A stretch of 64,000 nt of DNA from Planctomycetota bacterium (GTDB lineage: Bacteria; Planctomycetota; Phycisphaerae; Phycisphaerales; SM1A02): assembly GCA_016872835.1 (NCBI GenBank), contig VGYX01000004.1, positions 1-64,000 on the forward strand, read 5' to 3'. This document shows, piece after piece, positions 46,313 through 54,805 of the stretch. Each line of letters begins with the position of its first letter. Position 1 is the stretch's first letter. The position numbers were made by a program, and so were the translations under genes. The notes beneath the pieces are model-generated. The model was given only the letters and a program-made list of their open reading frames with translations, did no database searches and was not told the DNA's origin.

Positions 46313-46939
46313 ATGCCGATGTTCAAGATCTTCGTGGGCAATCTCGATTCGAAGGTGACACTCGAGATGCTGAAGCCGATGTTCGAGGCGTTCGGCGAGC
46401 TCGACGAGGTCATCTTGGCGAAGGATGAGGATGGCAAAAGTCGCGGCTTTGCCATCGTTCTCTACAAGGATGCGATGAAGGGACAGCTGGCGATCGAGAC
46501 GCTGACGGGTCGGAAGATCCTTGGTCGCGAGATCGTGATCAACGAGGCGTTGAAGAAGGGCAAGAAGAAGCCGGTCGCCGACGACGCGAGCAAGCCGCGC
46601 GGGCCGTTTGGTCCCAAGTTCCGCGCGGGCCCGGGCGGTGCAGGCCCTCGAGTCGGTCTCGGTGGGCGTGCGGGCGGCGCGGGATTCTCAAGAGGGGTTC
46701 GTGGTGGCGCTCCCGGCGATCGTCGCGGGCCTGGTCCGGGAGGTGCTGGCGGGCCCGGATCTGGTGGCTTCAGTCGCAATCCCCGTCGAGGCTCTGGTGG
46801 TTCGCGGCTAGGCGGAACCGGAGGAGCCCCGGGATCTGGTGGTCGTCCGCCTGCAGGGCCGGGTGGGCCCGGTTCAACGGGGCGTCCGCCTCCGGGGGGG
46901 CCGCCTCAGCCTCCAAAGCCCGGTCCAGACGAGGATTGA
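46313..46939 (+). CDS. RRM-domain RNA-binding protein with Gly/Pro-rich tail
   Basis: This 208-residue protein has one RNA recognition motif (residues 3 to about 80). RNP2 is KIFVGNLD and RNP1 is SRGFAIVLY. A basic linker and a 110-residue tail of GG, GPGG, FSR and PPGG repeats follow. Bacterial RRM proteins of this kind bind single-stranded RNA and are often cold- or stress-induced. GAAGGAG precedes the ATG at 46313. The Gly/Arg/Pro tail may drive RNA binding or phase separation; that is inference. Confidence 0.92.
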   Translation: MPMFKIFVGNLDSKVTLEMLKPMFEAFGELDEVILAKDEDGKSRGFAIVLYKDAMKGQLAIETLTGRKILGREIVINEALKKGKKKPVADDASKPRGPFGPKFRAGPGGAGPRVGLGGRAGGAGFSRGVRGGAPGDRRGPGPGGAGGPGSGGFSRNPRRGSGGSRLGGTGGAPGSGGRPPAGPGGPGSTGRPPPGGPPQPPKPGPDED

Positions 46940-46985
46940 GGCTTTTCCGGAATTTCCGTGGCACCTCGGGCGGGGGGTCGACTTT

Positions 46986-46994
46986 TGCTATGAT
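46986..46994 (+). promoter_or_regulatory. Candidate extended -10 promoter of the second RRM gene
   Basis: TGCTATGAT is an extended -10 (TG-n-TATGAT). No -35 is evident in the GC-rich sequence before it. About 100 nt of leader to the ATG. Confidence 0.5.
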
Positions 46995-47092
46995 TCAGAC
47001 CGGCTCAGGTTCGGGACTGGCGTTCAGATCCGTTCTTGCGTCACGTACGCGGCCACGATGGCCTGCACTGTTACTGAAGGACGGATCGGCAC

Positions 47093-47458
47093 ATGTCATT
47101 TCGGATCTATGTCGGCAACTTGAACTTTCGCACCACGGACGACGGCCTGCGCGCCGCGTTCGAGGCGTTCGGCCCTGTCACCGAGGTCTACATCGGTACG
47201 GACCGTGAAACCGGCCGCTCGCGCGGCTTCGGCTTCGTCACCATGGGCGAGAAGCCCCACGGCGAGGCGGCGATTGCGGCTCTCAACGGCAGCCAGCTCG
47301 ATGGCCGCGCCATCGTGGTGAACGAGGCGCAGCCCCGTCCGCCCAAGACCGGCGGCTTCGGCGGCGGTGGTGGCGGTGGTGGCGGCTTCCGTGGCGGTCG
47401 TGGCGGCGGCGGCGGGGGTTTCCGCGGCGGTCGTGGCGGCGGCGGCTACGGCGACTGA
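47093..47458 (+). CDS. RRM-domain RNA-binding protein with Gly-rich tail
   Basis: This 121-residue protein has one RRM: RNP2 is RIYVGNLNF and RNP1 is SRGFGFVTM. A 40-residue tail of Gly runs with FRGGRGG repeats follows. It is the short form typical of cyanobacterial and planctomycete RNA-binding proteins, often cold-regulated. It is related to the gene just upstream but has its own promoter and terminator, so a duplication is likely. AAGGA lies upstream of the ATG. Confidence 0.93.
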   Translation: MSFRIYVGNLNFRTTDDGLRAAFEAFGPVTEVYIGTDRETGRSRGFGFVTMGEKPHGEAAIAALNGSQLDGRAIVVNEAQPRPPKTGGFGGGGGGGGGFRGGRGGGGGGFRGGRGGGGYGD

Positions 47459-47483
47459 GCCACGCACCATCGTGAAGGATTTC

Positions 47484-47524
47484 CATGAACCCCTCCGCAT
47501 CACGCGGGGGGGTTCATGCGTTTT
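47484..47524 (+). terminator. Intrinsic terminator after the second RRM gene
   Basis: CATGAACCCC pairs with GGGGTTCATG, with an inner CCGC/GCGG stem. TTTT follows after two bases. It ends the RRM transcript before the ATPase gene. Confidence 0.85.
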
Positions 47525-47562
47525 CCCGCGTGAGGCGGACCTTGCCCGATAGGATCTGAGTC

Positions 47563-49380
47563 ATGGCTTTCCTGGAGGCCCGAGGTGGCGCCAAGGAGCA
47601 GCGAATCGAACTGGCCGGCCGGCCGGTCGACATCGGAAGGCTGCCCGAAAGTGCCCTGTTCATCGACGAAGATGGCGTCTCGCGGCGTCACTGCGTCGTG
47701 GAGCCGTCGACCGACGGGGGATGGAGGGTACGGGACCTCGGTAGCCGCAACGGCACCCGAGTGAACGGCAACAAGATCACGGAGCATGCCCTTCAGAACG
47801 GGGACAGTGTTCGAGTCGGTCGCGTGGAGATCCGGTTCATCGATCCCCAGCAGGCGGTGGCCCATCCCGGCCCGCGCGCTCCGGAGCCGCCGGGCGCGGT
47901 GCCGCTGGCCGACGACATCCTGGATCCGATTCCGGTCGGCCGGGATCCGGTGAGGCCGCAGGCACCCAAGGCTCCCAAGGTCGCGCTGCCCGGACAGGAC
48001 CGGAAGGAGCGCGGCAACTTCGGCACCAACATGAACACGATGGACGTCGATCTGAACGCCGTCGTGGCTGGCGGGAGCGCGGAGGACGCCGAGGACCGGC
48101 TGCAGCGCATCTGCGACGAATCGCCCGTGCGCGCGTTCGAGGCCAAGGACATCTCGCTGGTCGACATGCGTGGGCAGGTCGTCCATCAGGCCGCCTCGAT
48201 GGGTGGCGAGCGCATCGACGACGCACGCGAGAGCGTTCGCATCTTCCGACTTCTCCTGCTGACCGCGCTGCGCACACGCGCCAGCGACGTGCATGTCGAG
48301 CCGCGCGTCGATGGAGGCGCCATCCGTCTTCGCGTGGACGGCCTGATGGTGCTCGCGGCCGAGATCCCCGCGGACCTGCTCCGTCGGCTGCTCGGCATGA
48401 TCAAGGTGCTGTGCCAGATCGACACCAGTCTGAAGGCCCAGGTCCAGGATGGTCACTTCAGCGCGACCATGAAGGGCCGGCGTGTGGATTTCCGCGTGAG
48501 CCTGACGCCGGTGATGCACGGGCAGAAGCTTGTACTTCGCGTGCTCGACACGGCCAACGCCCCCACGCGACTGCACGAGCTGGGCGTGCTGCCGTGGATG
48601 TACGAGAAGCTTCGTGTGATGGCCAGCCGCGACAGTGGCATGGTGCTCGCCTGCGGTCCGACGGGCAGCGGCAAGACCACCACCCTCTACGCGTGTCTGC
48701 GCGAGATCGACGTGAACACGCGTAACGCGATCACGATCGAGGATCCGGTCGAGTACTACCTCGAGGGCTGCACGCAGATCCCGATCGACCACAAGCAGGG
48801 CAACACCTTCGCCACGATCCTGCGCAGCGTGCTGCGGCAGGACCCCGACGTGATCTTCGTGGGCGAGATCCGCGACATCGAGACGGCGCAGGTCGCGATG
48901 CAGGCCGCGATGACCGGCCACCTGGTGTACAGCACGGTCCACTCGAAGGACACGATCGGCGCGATCTTCCGTCTGCTGGACCTCGGGGTGGAGCCCTATC
49001 TCGTGGCCAACGCGCTGAACCTGATCATCGCGCAGCGCCTCTGCCGATCGCTGTGCGAGCGCTGCCGACGCGTGGCGCGGCCCACCTCGGCGCAGATCAT
49101 GCGCATGGGCAAGATCGGCGAGGGGCTCGGCGCCGTGCACGTGCCTGCGGGCTGCCCGGCCTGCCTGCAGACGGGCTACTTCGGTCGTCGTGCGCTGCTG
49201 GAACTGCTCGAGTGCACGGAGCCTCTGCGCGACGTGATCCTGAAGCGACCCACCATCGGCGACATCCGGACGGTGCTCAACCAGGGCCATTTCGTCACGC
49301 TTCAGCAGTTCGGCTTTCAGCTGGTCGCGCAGGGCGCCACCAGCCTTGAGGAAGTCGACCGCGTGGCCGCGGGAGACTGA
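47563..49380 (+). CDS. FHA domain fused to a GspE/PilB-type secretion ATPase
   Basis: This 605-residue protein has an N-terminal FHA phosphopeptide-binding domain (residues 10 to 95), with IGRLPES, the SRRHC motif and DLGSRNGTRVNG. A linker of about 60 residues precedes the N1D-like region and GspE/PilB ATPase. Walker A is ACGPTGSGKTTTLYA, the Asp box and TIEDPVEYYL follow, Walker B is DPDVIFVGEIRD, and the His box is GHLVYSTVHS. The tetra-Cys metal site is present (CRSLCERC, then CPAC). It powers type II secretion or type IV pilus assembly. The FHA part implies control by Ser/Thr protein kinases, which planctomycetes have in large numbers. It heads a four-gene string. Confidence 0.93.
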   Translation: MAFLEARGGAKEQRIELAGRPVDIGRLPESALFIDEDGVSRRHCVVEPSTDGGWRVRDLGSRNGTRVNGNKITEHALQNGDSVRVGRVEIRFIDPQQAVAHPGPRAPEPPGAVPLADDILDPIPVGRDPVRPQAPKAPKVALPGQDRKERGNFGTNMNTMDVDLNAVVAGGSAEDAEDRLQRICDESPVRAFEAKDISLVDMRGQVVHQAASMGGERIDDARESVRIFRLLLLTALRTRASDVHVEPRVDGGAIRLRVDGLMVLAAEIPADLLRRLLGMIKVLCQIDTSLKAQVQDGHFSATMKGRRVDFRVSLTPVMHGQKLVLRVLDTANAPTRLHELGVLPWMYEKLRVMASRDSGMVLACGPTGSGKTTTLYACLREIDVNTRNAITIEDPVEYYLEGCTQIPIDHKQGNTFATILRSVLRQDPDVIFVGEIRDIETAQVAMQAAMTGHLVYSTVHSKDTIGAIFRLLDLGVEPYLVANALNLIIAQRLCRSLCERCRRVARPTSAQIMRMGKIGEGLGAVHVPAGCPACLQTGYFGRRALLELLECTEPLRDVILKRPTIGDIRTVLNQGHFVTLQQFGFQLVAQGATSLEEVDRVAAGD

Positions 49381-49383
49381 CCC

Positions 49384-49863
49384 ATGGACCCCTTCGAGGC
49401 GCTTGGGCTGCCGCGCTCCTGGCGGCTGCCGGCGGAGCAGATTCGATCGGCGCAGCGACGTGTCTGCGCCGCCTCGCACCCGGATCGATTTCACGATCCG
49501 GCGCAGCGCGCCGACGCGCAGGCTCGCGTGGCGCTCGCCAACCAGGCGGCCGCCACGCTGCTGGAGCCGCTTGGCTGTGCGGAATCGCTGCTGGCGGCCC
49601 TTGCGCCGCAGCCGAATCCGGCGGAGCCGCGCCCAAGTCCGCTGTTTCTGGCGGAGATGATCGAGTTGCGCGAGCGGCTCGACGCTGGCGAGGCCGCGTC
49701 GGTCGCGTCGGCCCTTGCGGCGCTTGAGCAGGCCGCGCAGGCGGACGCCGAGGCGGGTTTCGAGCGGCTTCTGGCGGGGGACTCGGGCGCCTGGAACGCG
49801 GCGGCGGCGGCGACGGGCAGGCTTCGTGCGGTGCTGCGTGCCCGTGGCGAGGGTCGTACATGA
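49384..49863 (+). CDS. HscB-like J-domain co-chaperone
   Basis: This 159-residue protein has a J domain with the invariant HPD in AASHPDRFHDP, preceded by the usual helix and followed by LANQAAATLLEPL. The C-terminal half is the HscB-type helical domain (LFLAEMIELRERLDAGE). HscB helps the Hsp70 HscA hand over Fe-S clusters from IscU. No isc genes are nearby. It starts 3 bp after the ATPase gene and overlaps the next start. Confidence 0.85.
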   Translation: MDPFEALGLPRSWRLPAEQIRSAQRRVCAASHPDRFHDPAQRADAQARVALANQAAATLLEPLGCAESLLAALAPQPNPAEPRPSPLFLAEMIELRERLDAGEAASVASALAALEQAAQADAEAGFERLLAGDSGAWNAAAAATGRLRAVLRARGEGRT

Positions 49864-51104
49864 GCGAGGTGGTCGGATGGTCGCTGCTGCCGCTCGTGCC
49901 GCCACTGCTCGTGGCGAGCGCGTTCTGCAGCTGCGCCGAGACGACGGTCTTCGGCCTGACAGGCGCGGACCGGGACTGGCTGCGGGCGCACCGACCAGCC
50001 ACCGCCGACCGTGTGGAGGAGCTTCTGCGCGAGCCGCGCGCGCTGCTGGTGAGCGTGCTGCTTGGCAACAACATCGTGAACACGCTGTACTTCGCGGTCT
50101 CGACCACGATCGCGCTGTCGCTGCAGGAGGGCATCCTGACGGAACTGCTCGTGGGCGCCGGCACGCTGGTGACGCTGGTGCTGTTGGGCGAGACGCTTCC
50201 GAAGCTCGCGGGCAACGCCGCGCGACGCTCGATCGTCCCGTGGGTCGCCGGGCCGCTGCTCATGCTGCATCGCGGGCTCGGACCGGTGCGCGATGCGCTG
50301 GATCGATTCATCCTGGTTCCGCTGGCCAGACTGGGCGGTCGTCCGGCCAGCCGCACCGTCCAGGATCGGGAACTCGCGGAACTTCTGGCGCTGAGTCAGC
50401 GGCGGGGTGTGCTGGCCGAGGAGGAGGGATGCGCGATTCGCCGCGTGACGCGCCTGCGTGGTCGGCGCGTGCGAGAGGTCATGACACCGCGCGTGGACAT
50501 CGCGTGGGTCACGCTGGGCGCGACGATCGATGAGGTGCGCCTGGAAGTCCGTCGTACCGGTCGGCGCCGTCTGGTCGTCGCGGATCCGGATCTCGACGAG
50601 GTGAAGGGCTTTCTCGATGTGCGCGCTTATCTGCTCGATGCTCGAGGAGCCCGAGCGCCTCTGGAGGATCATGTCGCGCCGGCCGCATTCATTCCCGAGG
50701 TGGCCTCGGTGGACCAGTTGCTCCGGTGGTTCGCCACATCGGGCAAGCGCGTGGCCGTCGTGGTGGACGAGTTCGGCGGCACGGCCGGCGTGGTGACCCT
50801 GCGTGACGCGGTAGGCGAGGTCGCCGGTCAGCCGGCCGACCTGACGGGCGACGGATGGATCGCGATTGGTCCTGGTGTCTGGGAGAGTGCCGGCGATGTG
50901 GATCTGCATCTCGCGTTCGAGCAGTTGGGGCTCGCGGAACCTTCCTCGGAGGCCGACACCGTCGCGGGCGCCATCATGGAGCGGCTGGGACGCGTGGCTC
51001 GGCCCGGTGACTGCGTGACGCTGGGCGACGCGACGATCGAGGTGCTGCAGGCGACCGGTGCGCGCGTGGATCGCGTACGTTGGCGGATCGGAGGCGCGTC
51101 GTGA
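49860..51104 (+). CDS. CNNM/HlyC-CorC-type membrane protein 1
   Basis: This 414-residue protein has an N-terminal CNNM membrane domain of four hydrophobic segments. The first, PPLLVASAFCSCAETTVF, contains the S-x-x-E pattern; LLGNNIVNTLYF and the GETLPKLAGN ion-pathway motif follow. A cytosolic CBS pair includes VREVMTPRVDIAWV and VVVDEFGGTAGVVTL. A C-terminal transporter-associated domain completes it. Such proteins export Mg/Co or act in Na-driven transport. The ATG overlaps the HscB stop (ATGA). Confidence 0.9.
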   Translation: MSEVVGWSLLPLVPPLLVASAFCSCAETTVFGLTGADRDWLRAHRPATADRVEELLREPRALLVSVLLGNNIVNTLYFAVSTTIALSLQEGILTELLVGAGTLVTLVLLGETLPKLAGNAARRSIVPWVAGPLLMLHRGLGPVRDALDRFILVPLARLGGRPASRTVQDRELAELLALSQRRGVLAEEEGCAIRRVTRLRGRRVREVMTPRVDIAWVTLGATIDEVRLEVRRTGRRRLVVADPDLDEVKGFLDVRAYLLDARGARAPLEDHVAPAAFIPEVASVDQLLRWFATSGKRVAVVVDEFGGTAGVVTLRDAVGEVAGQPADLTGDGWIAIGPGVWESAGDVDLHLAFEQLGLAEPSSEADTVAGAIMERLGRVARPGDCVTLGDATIEVLQATGARVDRVRWRIGGAS

Positions 51105-52075
51105 CCTTGGCCATGGCGATGCCCTGGCTGGTACTGCTGGTCGCGAGCCTGTGCGCGTCCGCGTTCTGCAGTGGCGTGGAGACCGGCGCGTACAGCCTCA
51201 ACCGACTGCGTCTGGCGATCCGTGCGGAGCGGGGGGAGCCTCGTGCGCGCATGCTGCAGGCCGAGTTGCAGCGCCCCAACCGTTGGCTCGCGACGCTGCT
51301 GATCGGCAACACTGCGGTGGGTCAGCTCGCGTCGATCGCGATCGGCCGCATGCTGGATGGATTCGGCCTGTCCGTCATCGCGCTCATGGTGCTGAATGCG
51401 CTGGTGCTGCTGCCGTTGCTGGTGATCTTCGGCGAGGCGCTGCCAAAGGAGCTGTTCCGCATCCACGCCGATCGGTGGACGGTCGCGCTGGCGCCGGTCG
51501 CGCGCGTCGCGCGTTGGATCCTGTCGGCCACCGGGCTCGTCTGGCTGCTTGAATGGATAGGCGAGGGACTGGTGCGGCGACTGGGGCTGGCGCCCGGCGA
51601 ACTGGTCGATGGCCGTCAGCGCGTGGTTGAACTGCTGCGCGAGAGCGCGGGCGCGGTCGACGAGCGGCAGGTGGCCATGGCGGGGCGTGTGCTTGAGCTG
51701 TCGCGTCGCAAGGCCGCGGATCTCATGCGTCCGTGGAAGCGCGTCGCCGCCCTCCCGATGCACGCGCTGCCCGAGGTGGTCCGTGAAGTGCTCCGTGCAC
51801 GACCGCATGGCACGTACCCGGTGGTGGACGAGACGGGCGCCTGCGCGGGGTTCGCATCCGCCGTGGCGGTGCTAGCGGTCGGCGAGGAGAATCTGAAGGA
51901 GGTCACCCGGCCGCCGGTCGTCATCAACCCGGACATGTCCGCGATGGAGGTGCTGCGGCGTCTTCGGGAGTCGGGGACGGCCCTGGCGGTCGTGCAGGTG
52001 GATGGCCGCCCGGCGGGAATTGTCGGACTCCGAGACCTGCTGGAACCTGTCGTTGGCCGGCTTCCTGGGTGGTAA
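51101..52075 (+). CDS. CNNM-type membrane protein 2 (paralogue, shorter)
   Basis: This 324-residue protein has the same CNNM domain as the gene before: SAFCSGVETGAYSLNR, LLIGNTAVGQLASI and FGEALPKELFR. A CBS pair follows (RKAADLMRPWKRVAAL and PAGIVGLRDLLEPVV), but the transporter-associated domain is lacking. It begins with GTG sharing GTGA with the upstream stop. Tandem long/short CNNM pairs probably form a heteromer; this is an inference. Confidence 0.9.
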   Translation: MTLAMAMPWLVLLVASLCASAFCSGVETGAYSLNRLRLAIRAERGEPRARMLQAELQRPNRWLATLLIGNTAVGQLASIAIGRMLDGFGLSVIALMVLNALVLLPLLVIFGEALPKELFRIHADRWTVALAPVARVARWILSATGLVWLLEWIGEGLVRRLGLAPGELVDGRQRVVELLRESAGAVDERQVAMAGRVLELSRRKAADLMRPWKRVAALPMHALPEVVREVLRARPHGTYPVVDETGACAGFASAVAVLAVGEENLKEVTRPPVVINPDMSAMEVLRRLRESGTALAVVQVDGRPAGIVGLRDLLEPVVGRLPGW

Positions 52076-52078
52076 TCG

Positions 52079-52107
52079 TTGGACTTCCCTCGCCGGGCTG
52101 TCAGAAT
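52079..52107 (+). promoter_or_regulatory. Candidate promoter of the secreted protein gene
   Basis: TTGGAC, a 17-nt spacer, CAGAAT. About 60 nt before the ATG at 52171. Moderate match. Confidence 0.4.
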
Positions 52108-52170
52108 TTCCGAGGGGCACGTCACACGCCGCCCCGGCACACCACGTAGGAACTCTGAAGGAGACTCGAC

Positions 52171-52599
52171 ATGACGACACCCGCCCGAATTGGAATCGCC
52201 TTGGTCGTCGGCCTGGCCGGTGCCGCGCATGCGGACGGGGCCAATCCGCAGCGCGAGGCCTACATGCAGTCCGCGGACCAGCTCGACGCGCTGGTGGTGC
52301 GGGCCCGTGACGGACGGATGGATCCCGAACGCCTTCGGCGCGAGCGTCGTCGCCTTGAGTCCAAGCTTGATCGAGCGCTCTCGGACATGCCGGTCGAGTT
52401 GAAGCCCGGCGACCTTCGCGAGGTGAGTCAGGCCCGGGCCGAGATGAACCAGTCGATCATCCGCAGTCAGGAGTACGAGTTCTTCGGACCGGACGACCGG
52501 CCGGAGTGGGGCTGGTATCCGAGTCGCCGCGTTCCCAGCACGGGCAGCACGCTGACCGTGGAGAACGATGGCGGAACTTCCTACAACGCCCTGCGCTGA
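52171..52599 (+). CDS. Secreted hypothetical protein
   Basis: This 142-residue protein has a signal peptide (RIGIALVVGLAGAAHA, cut near residue 22). The mature part is a helical, Arg/Glu-rich segment (LVVRARDGRMDPERLRRERRRLE) and a tail with WGWYPSRRVPSTGS. No family recognised. GAAGGAG lies upstream of the ATG. Confidence 0.7.
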   Translation: MTTPARIGIALVVGLAGAAHADGANPQREAYMQSADQLDALVVRARDGRMDPERLRRERRRLESKLDRALSDMPVELKPGDLREVSQARAEMNQSIIRSQEYEFFGPDDRPEWGWYPSRRVPSTGSTLTVENDGGTSYNALR

Positions 52600-52637
52600 G
52601 CAAGCTTGGAGGGCTTCGCGGGCACCTTGAATTGGGT

Positions 52638-52643
52638 TATACT
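52638..52643 (+). promoter_or_regulatory. -10 element of the tRNA-Ile gene
   Basis: TATACT sits 12 nt before the mature tRNA, the expected distance for a short leader. The -35 is not clear. Confidence 0.5.
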
Positions 52644-52655
52644 CTTCGACCCTGC

Positions 52656-52729
52656 GCGCCAGTAGCTCAGCTGGCTAGAGCACGCCCCTGATAAGGGCGA
52701 GGTCGAAGGTTCGAGTCCTTTCTGGCGCA
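52656..52729 (+). tRNA. tRNA-Ile (anticodon GAT)
   Basis: Full cloverleaf of 74 nt: acceptor GCGCCAG with CTGGCGC, D arm GCTC/GAGC with loop AGCTGGCTA, anticodon arm CGCCC/GGGCG with loop CTGATAA (anticodon GAT), T arm GAAGG/CCTTT with loop TTCGAGT, and discriminator A. No CCA is encoded. It stands alone, away from the rRNA operon where tRNA-Ile usually lies. Confidence 0.96.
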
Positions 52730-52733
52730 TGCG

Positions 52734-52760
52734 ACGGCCGTCCCTCTGGGGCGGCCGTTT
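52734..52760 (+). terminator. Weak terminator after tRNA-Ile
   Basis: ACGGCCG pairs with CGGCCGT around a 11-nt loop, followed by only three T. Plausible but short on U. Confidence 0.5.
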
Positions 52761-52874
52761 CCATTCGGGCGACAGTTCGTCACGCCCTCCATGCGGACGC
52801 AGGGGCATGAGCGCGCTATCCTTCCGGCCCGTTGCGGCCGCAGGTAGCCGCGAATGAACCCCACGAGGAACGCC

Positions 52875-53843
52875 ATGCGTCGAGCCAAGATCAGCGTCAT
52901 CGGAGCCGGAAACGTCGGAGCCACCTGCGCCCACTGGGCCGCCGCCAAGGAGCTGGGCGACATCGTGCTGCTGGACATTCCCGAGCGGGAAGGCGTGGCC
53001 AAGGGCAAGGCGCTGGACCTGATGCAGTGCGGCCCCATCGAGGAGTTCGACAGCAAGGTCACCGGCACAAGCGACTACAAGGACATCGCTGACAGCGACG
53101 TGGTGGTGATCACCGCGGGCCTGCCGCGCAAGCCGGGCATGAGCCGCGACGACCTGATCACGACCAACGTGAAGATCGTGCGCTCGGTCAGCGAAAACGT
53201 GGCAAAGTACGCCCCGGGCGCGGTGGTGATCGTGGTGAGCAACCCGCTCGACGCGATGGTCTACACCGCGTGGAAGGTGACGGGCTTCCCGACCAGCCGC
53301 ATCCTCGGCCAAGCTGGCGCCCTCGACGTGGCGCGTTTCCGCACCTTCCTGGCGATGGAGCTTGGCTGCAGCGTCGAGGACATCCAGGCGCTCCTGCTCG
53401 GAGGCCACGGCGATGACATGGTGCCGCTGCCGCGTTTCACCAGTGTGCACGGCATCCCGATCAACCAGCTGCTGTCGAAGGAAGTGATCGACCGTTGCGT
53501 GCAGCGTGCCAAGGTGGGCGGCGGCGAGATCGTGCAGCTCATGGGCACCAGCGCCTACTACGCGCCGGCCAGCGGCACGATCCAGATGGTGGAAGCCATC
53601 GTGAAGGACAAGAAGCGCATCCTGCCGTGCGCGGCCTACTGCGAGAACGAGTACGGCGTGGCGCCCGGCCAGAAGGGCCAGGGCTACTTCGTCGGCGTGC
53701 CGTGCGTGCTGGGCTCGGCTGGCATGGAGAAGGTCGTGCAGGTGCAGTTCGAGGGCGACGAGAAGAAGCTGATGGACGAGTCCATCAGCCACGTCAAGGA
53801 CCTTGTGGGCACCGTCCGAAAGATCTTCCCCGATCTGGCCTGA
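52875..53843 (+). CDS. mdh: Malate dehydrogenase (LDH-like class)
   Basis: This 322-residue NAD-dependent enzyme interconverts malate and oxaloacetate in the TCA cycle. The dinucleotide motif is ISVIGAGNVGATCAHW with Asp in LLDIPE, which favours NAD. The substrate-binding loop is GLPRKPGMSRDDL; Arg in the loop (RKPGMSR) fixes the malate specificity over lactate. The catalytic His lies in LLGGHGDDMVPL. Length and motifs match the bacterial MDH type 3 group. The ATG at 52875 has GAGGAA upstream; an in-frame ATG at 52854 is possible. Confidence 0.95.
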   Translation: MRRAKISVIGAGNVGATCAHWAAAKELGDIVLLDIPEREGVAKGKALDLMQCGPIEEFDSKVTGTSDYKDIADSDVVVITAGLPRKPGMSRDDLITTNVKIVRSVSENVAKYAPGAVVIVVSNPLDAMVYTAWKVTGFPTSRILGQAGALDVARFRTFLAMELGCSVEDIQALLLGGHGDDMVPLPRFTSVHGIPINQLLSKEVIDRCVQRAKVGGGEIVQLMGTSAYYAPASGTIQMVEAIVKDKKRILPCAAYCENEYGVAPGQKGQGYFVGVPCVLGSAGMEKVVQVQFEGDEKKLMDESISHVKDLVGTVRKIFPDLA

Positions 53844-53862
53844 CCCACCGGATCAAGGAAGA

Positions 53863-53903
53863 GCGAAGGCGGCCTTGCCTGCCGGCGGCCGTTTTCGCGT
53901 TTT
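53863..53903 (+). terminator. Intrinsic terminator after mdh
   Basis: GCGAAGGCGGCC pairs with GGCCGTTTTCGC through two G-U pairs over a 12-nt loop, then GTTTT. It separates mdh from the next gene. Confidence 0.75.
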
Positions 53904-53912
53904 GGGGGGCGC

Positions 53913-54743
53913 GTGGCCGAAGAAGAGGGAATGCGCAGGACCGCGCCGCTCTTCCAGATCGATCCCGGCTGGCTCTTCACCATCGCCGGCCTGGCGGTCA
54001 TGGTCTCGGCGGCGCTTCTGCCGGCGGAACTCGATCTGCACGATCTACGCCAGCAGCGCGCGGCCATCGCCGCAAGGGAGTCGTGGAATCGCGAGCGCCT
54101 CGAGGCCTATGACCGGTTTCTGGGCGAGTTGGATCGCCGGGATCCCGCGTTGCTCCGGCGTCTGGCCGCAAGCCAGTTGAACCTGATGCCCAAGGGTGAG
54201 CAGCCGCTGCTGATGGCCACCAGCATCGAGCACACCGTGAGCGACTGGATCGAGGCCACGGTGCCCACGATGGAGTTCCAGCCCCAGCCGGCGCCCGACA
54301 CGCTGTTGGCTCGGCTGGCCGAGGGACAGCGCCGCCTGTGGCTGATGGCTGGAGGCGCCATGAGCGTCTTCCTGGGTCTGGTGCTTGGCTTCGGCGTGTC
54401 GCCGCGGCCGCAGTTGGAGCGCTTCGAACCGCTGCCGTTTCCGCTGACGCCCGTTGATGCCGCGGCGCTGGAAGAGCCTTGGGCGTCCGAGTCCGAAGTG
54501 GAGACCGTTGTGACGGTCGAAGGGACCGAGGAGCTTGCGGCCGAGGCGATCGATGTTGAGGACCCTCTGGCCACGGCCGAGGCCGTGCTCCATGAGTCCT
54601 TCGATTGGCCGGAGCCGGAACAGGCCTTTGAGCCGGCAGAAGCGGACTCGGTCGCGCTGCACGACGGCATGCCGGAGACGGCACTCGCCGATGCACTGGC
54701 GGAGGCCGAAGAGGCCTGGATGCGTGATCACGGCTCGGACTGA
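53913..54743 (+). CDS. Two-TM hypothetical protein with acidic tail
   Basis: This 276-residue protein has two membrane helices: LFTIAGLAVMVSAALLPAELDL (about 20 to 41) and LWLMAGGAMSVFLGLVLGFGV (about 142 to 162). A helical loop of about 100 residues lies between them. The last 110 residues are strongly acidic (EEPWASESEVETVVTVEGTEE). It resembles FtsL/septation-type topology but no motif supports that. Runs with dprA. Confidence 0.65.
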   Translation: MAEEEGMRRTAPLFQIDPGWLFTIAGLAVMVSAALLPAELDLHDLRQQRAAIAARESWNRERLEAYDRFLGELDRRDPALLRRLAASQLNLMPKGEQPLLMATSIEHTVSDWIEATVPTMEFQPQPAPDTLLARLAEGQRRLWLMAGGAMSVFLGLVLGFGVSPRPQLERFEPLPFPLTPVDAAALEEPWASESEVETVVTVEGTEELAAEAIDVEDPLATAEAVLHESFDWPEPEQAFEPAEADSVALHDGMPETALADALAEAEEAWMRDHGSD

Positions 54744-54805
54744 TCGAACGCACGAAAAAAGGCATGTGTCGGCCGGATCGCGCTCGCCGCGATCTAGGTT
54801 GCGGC

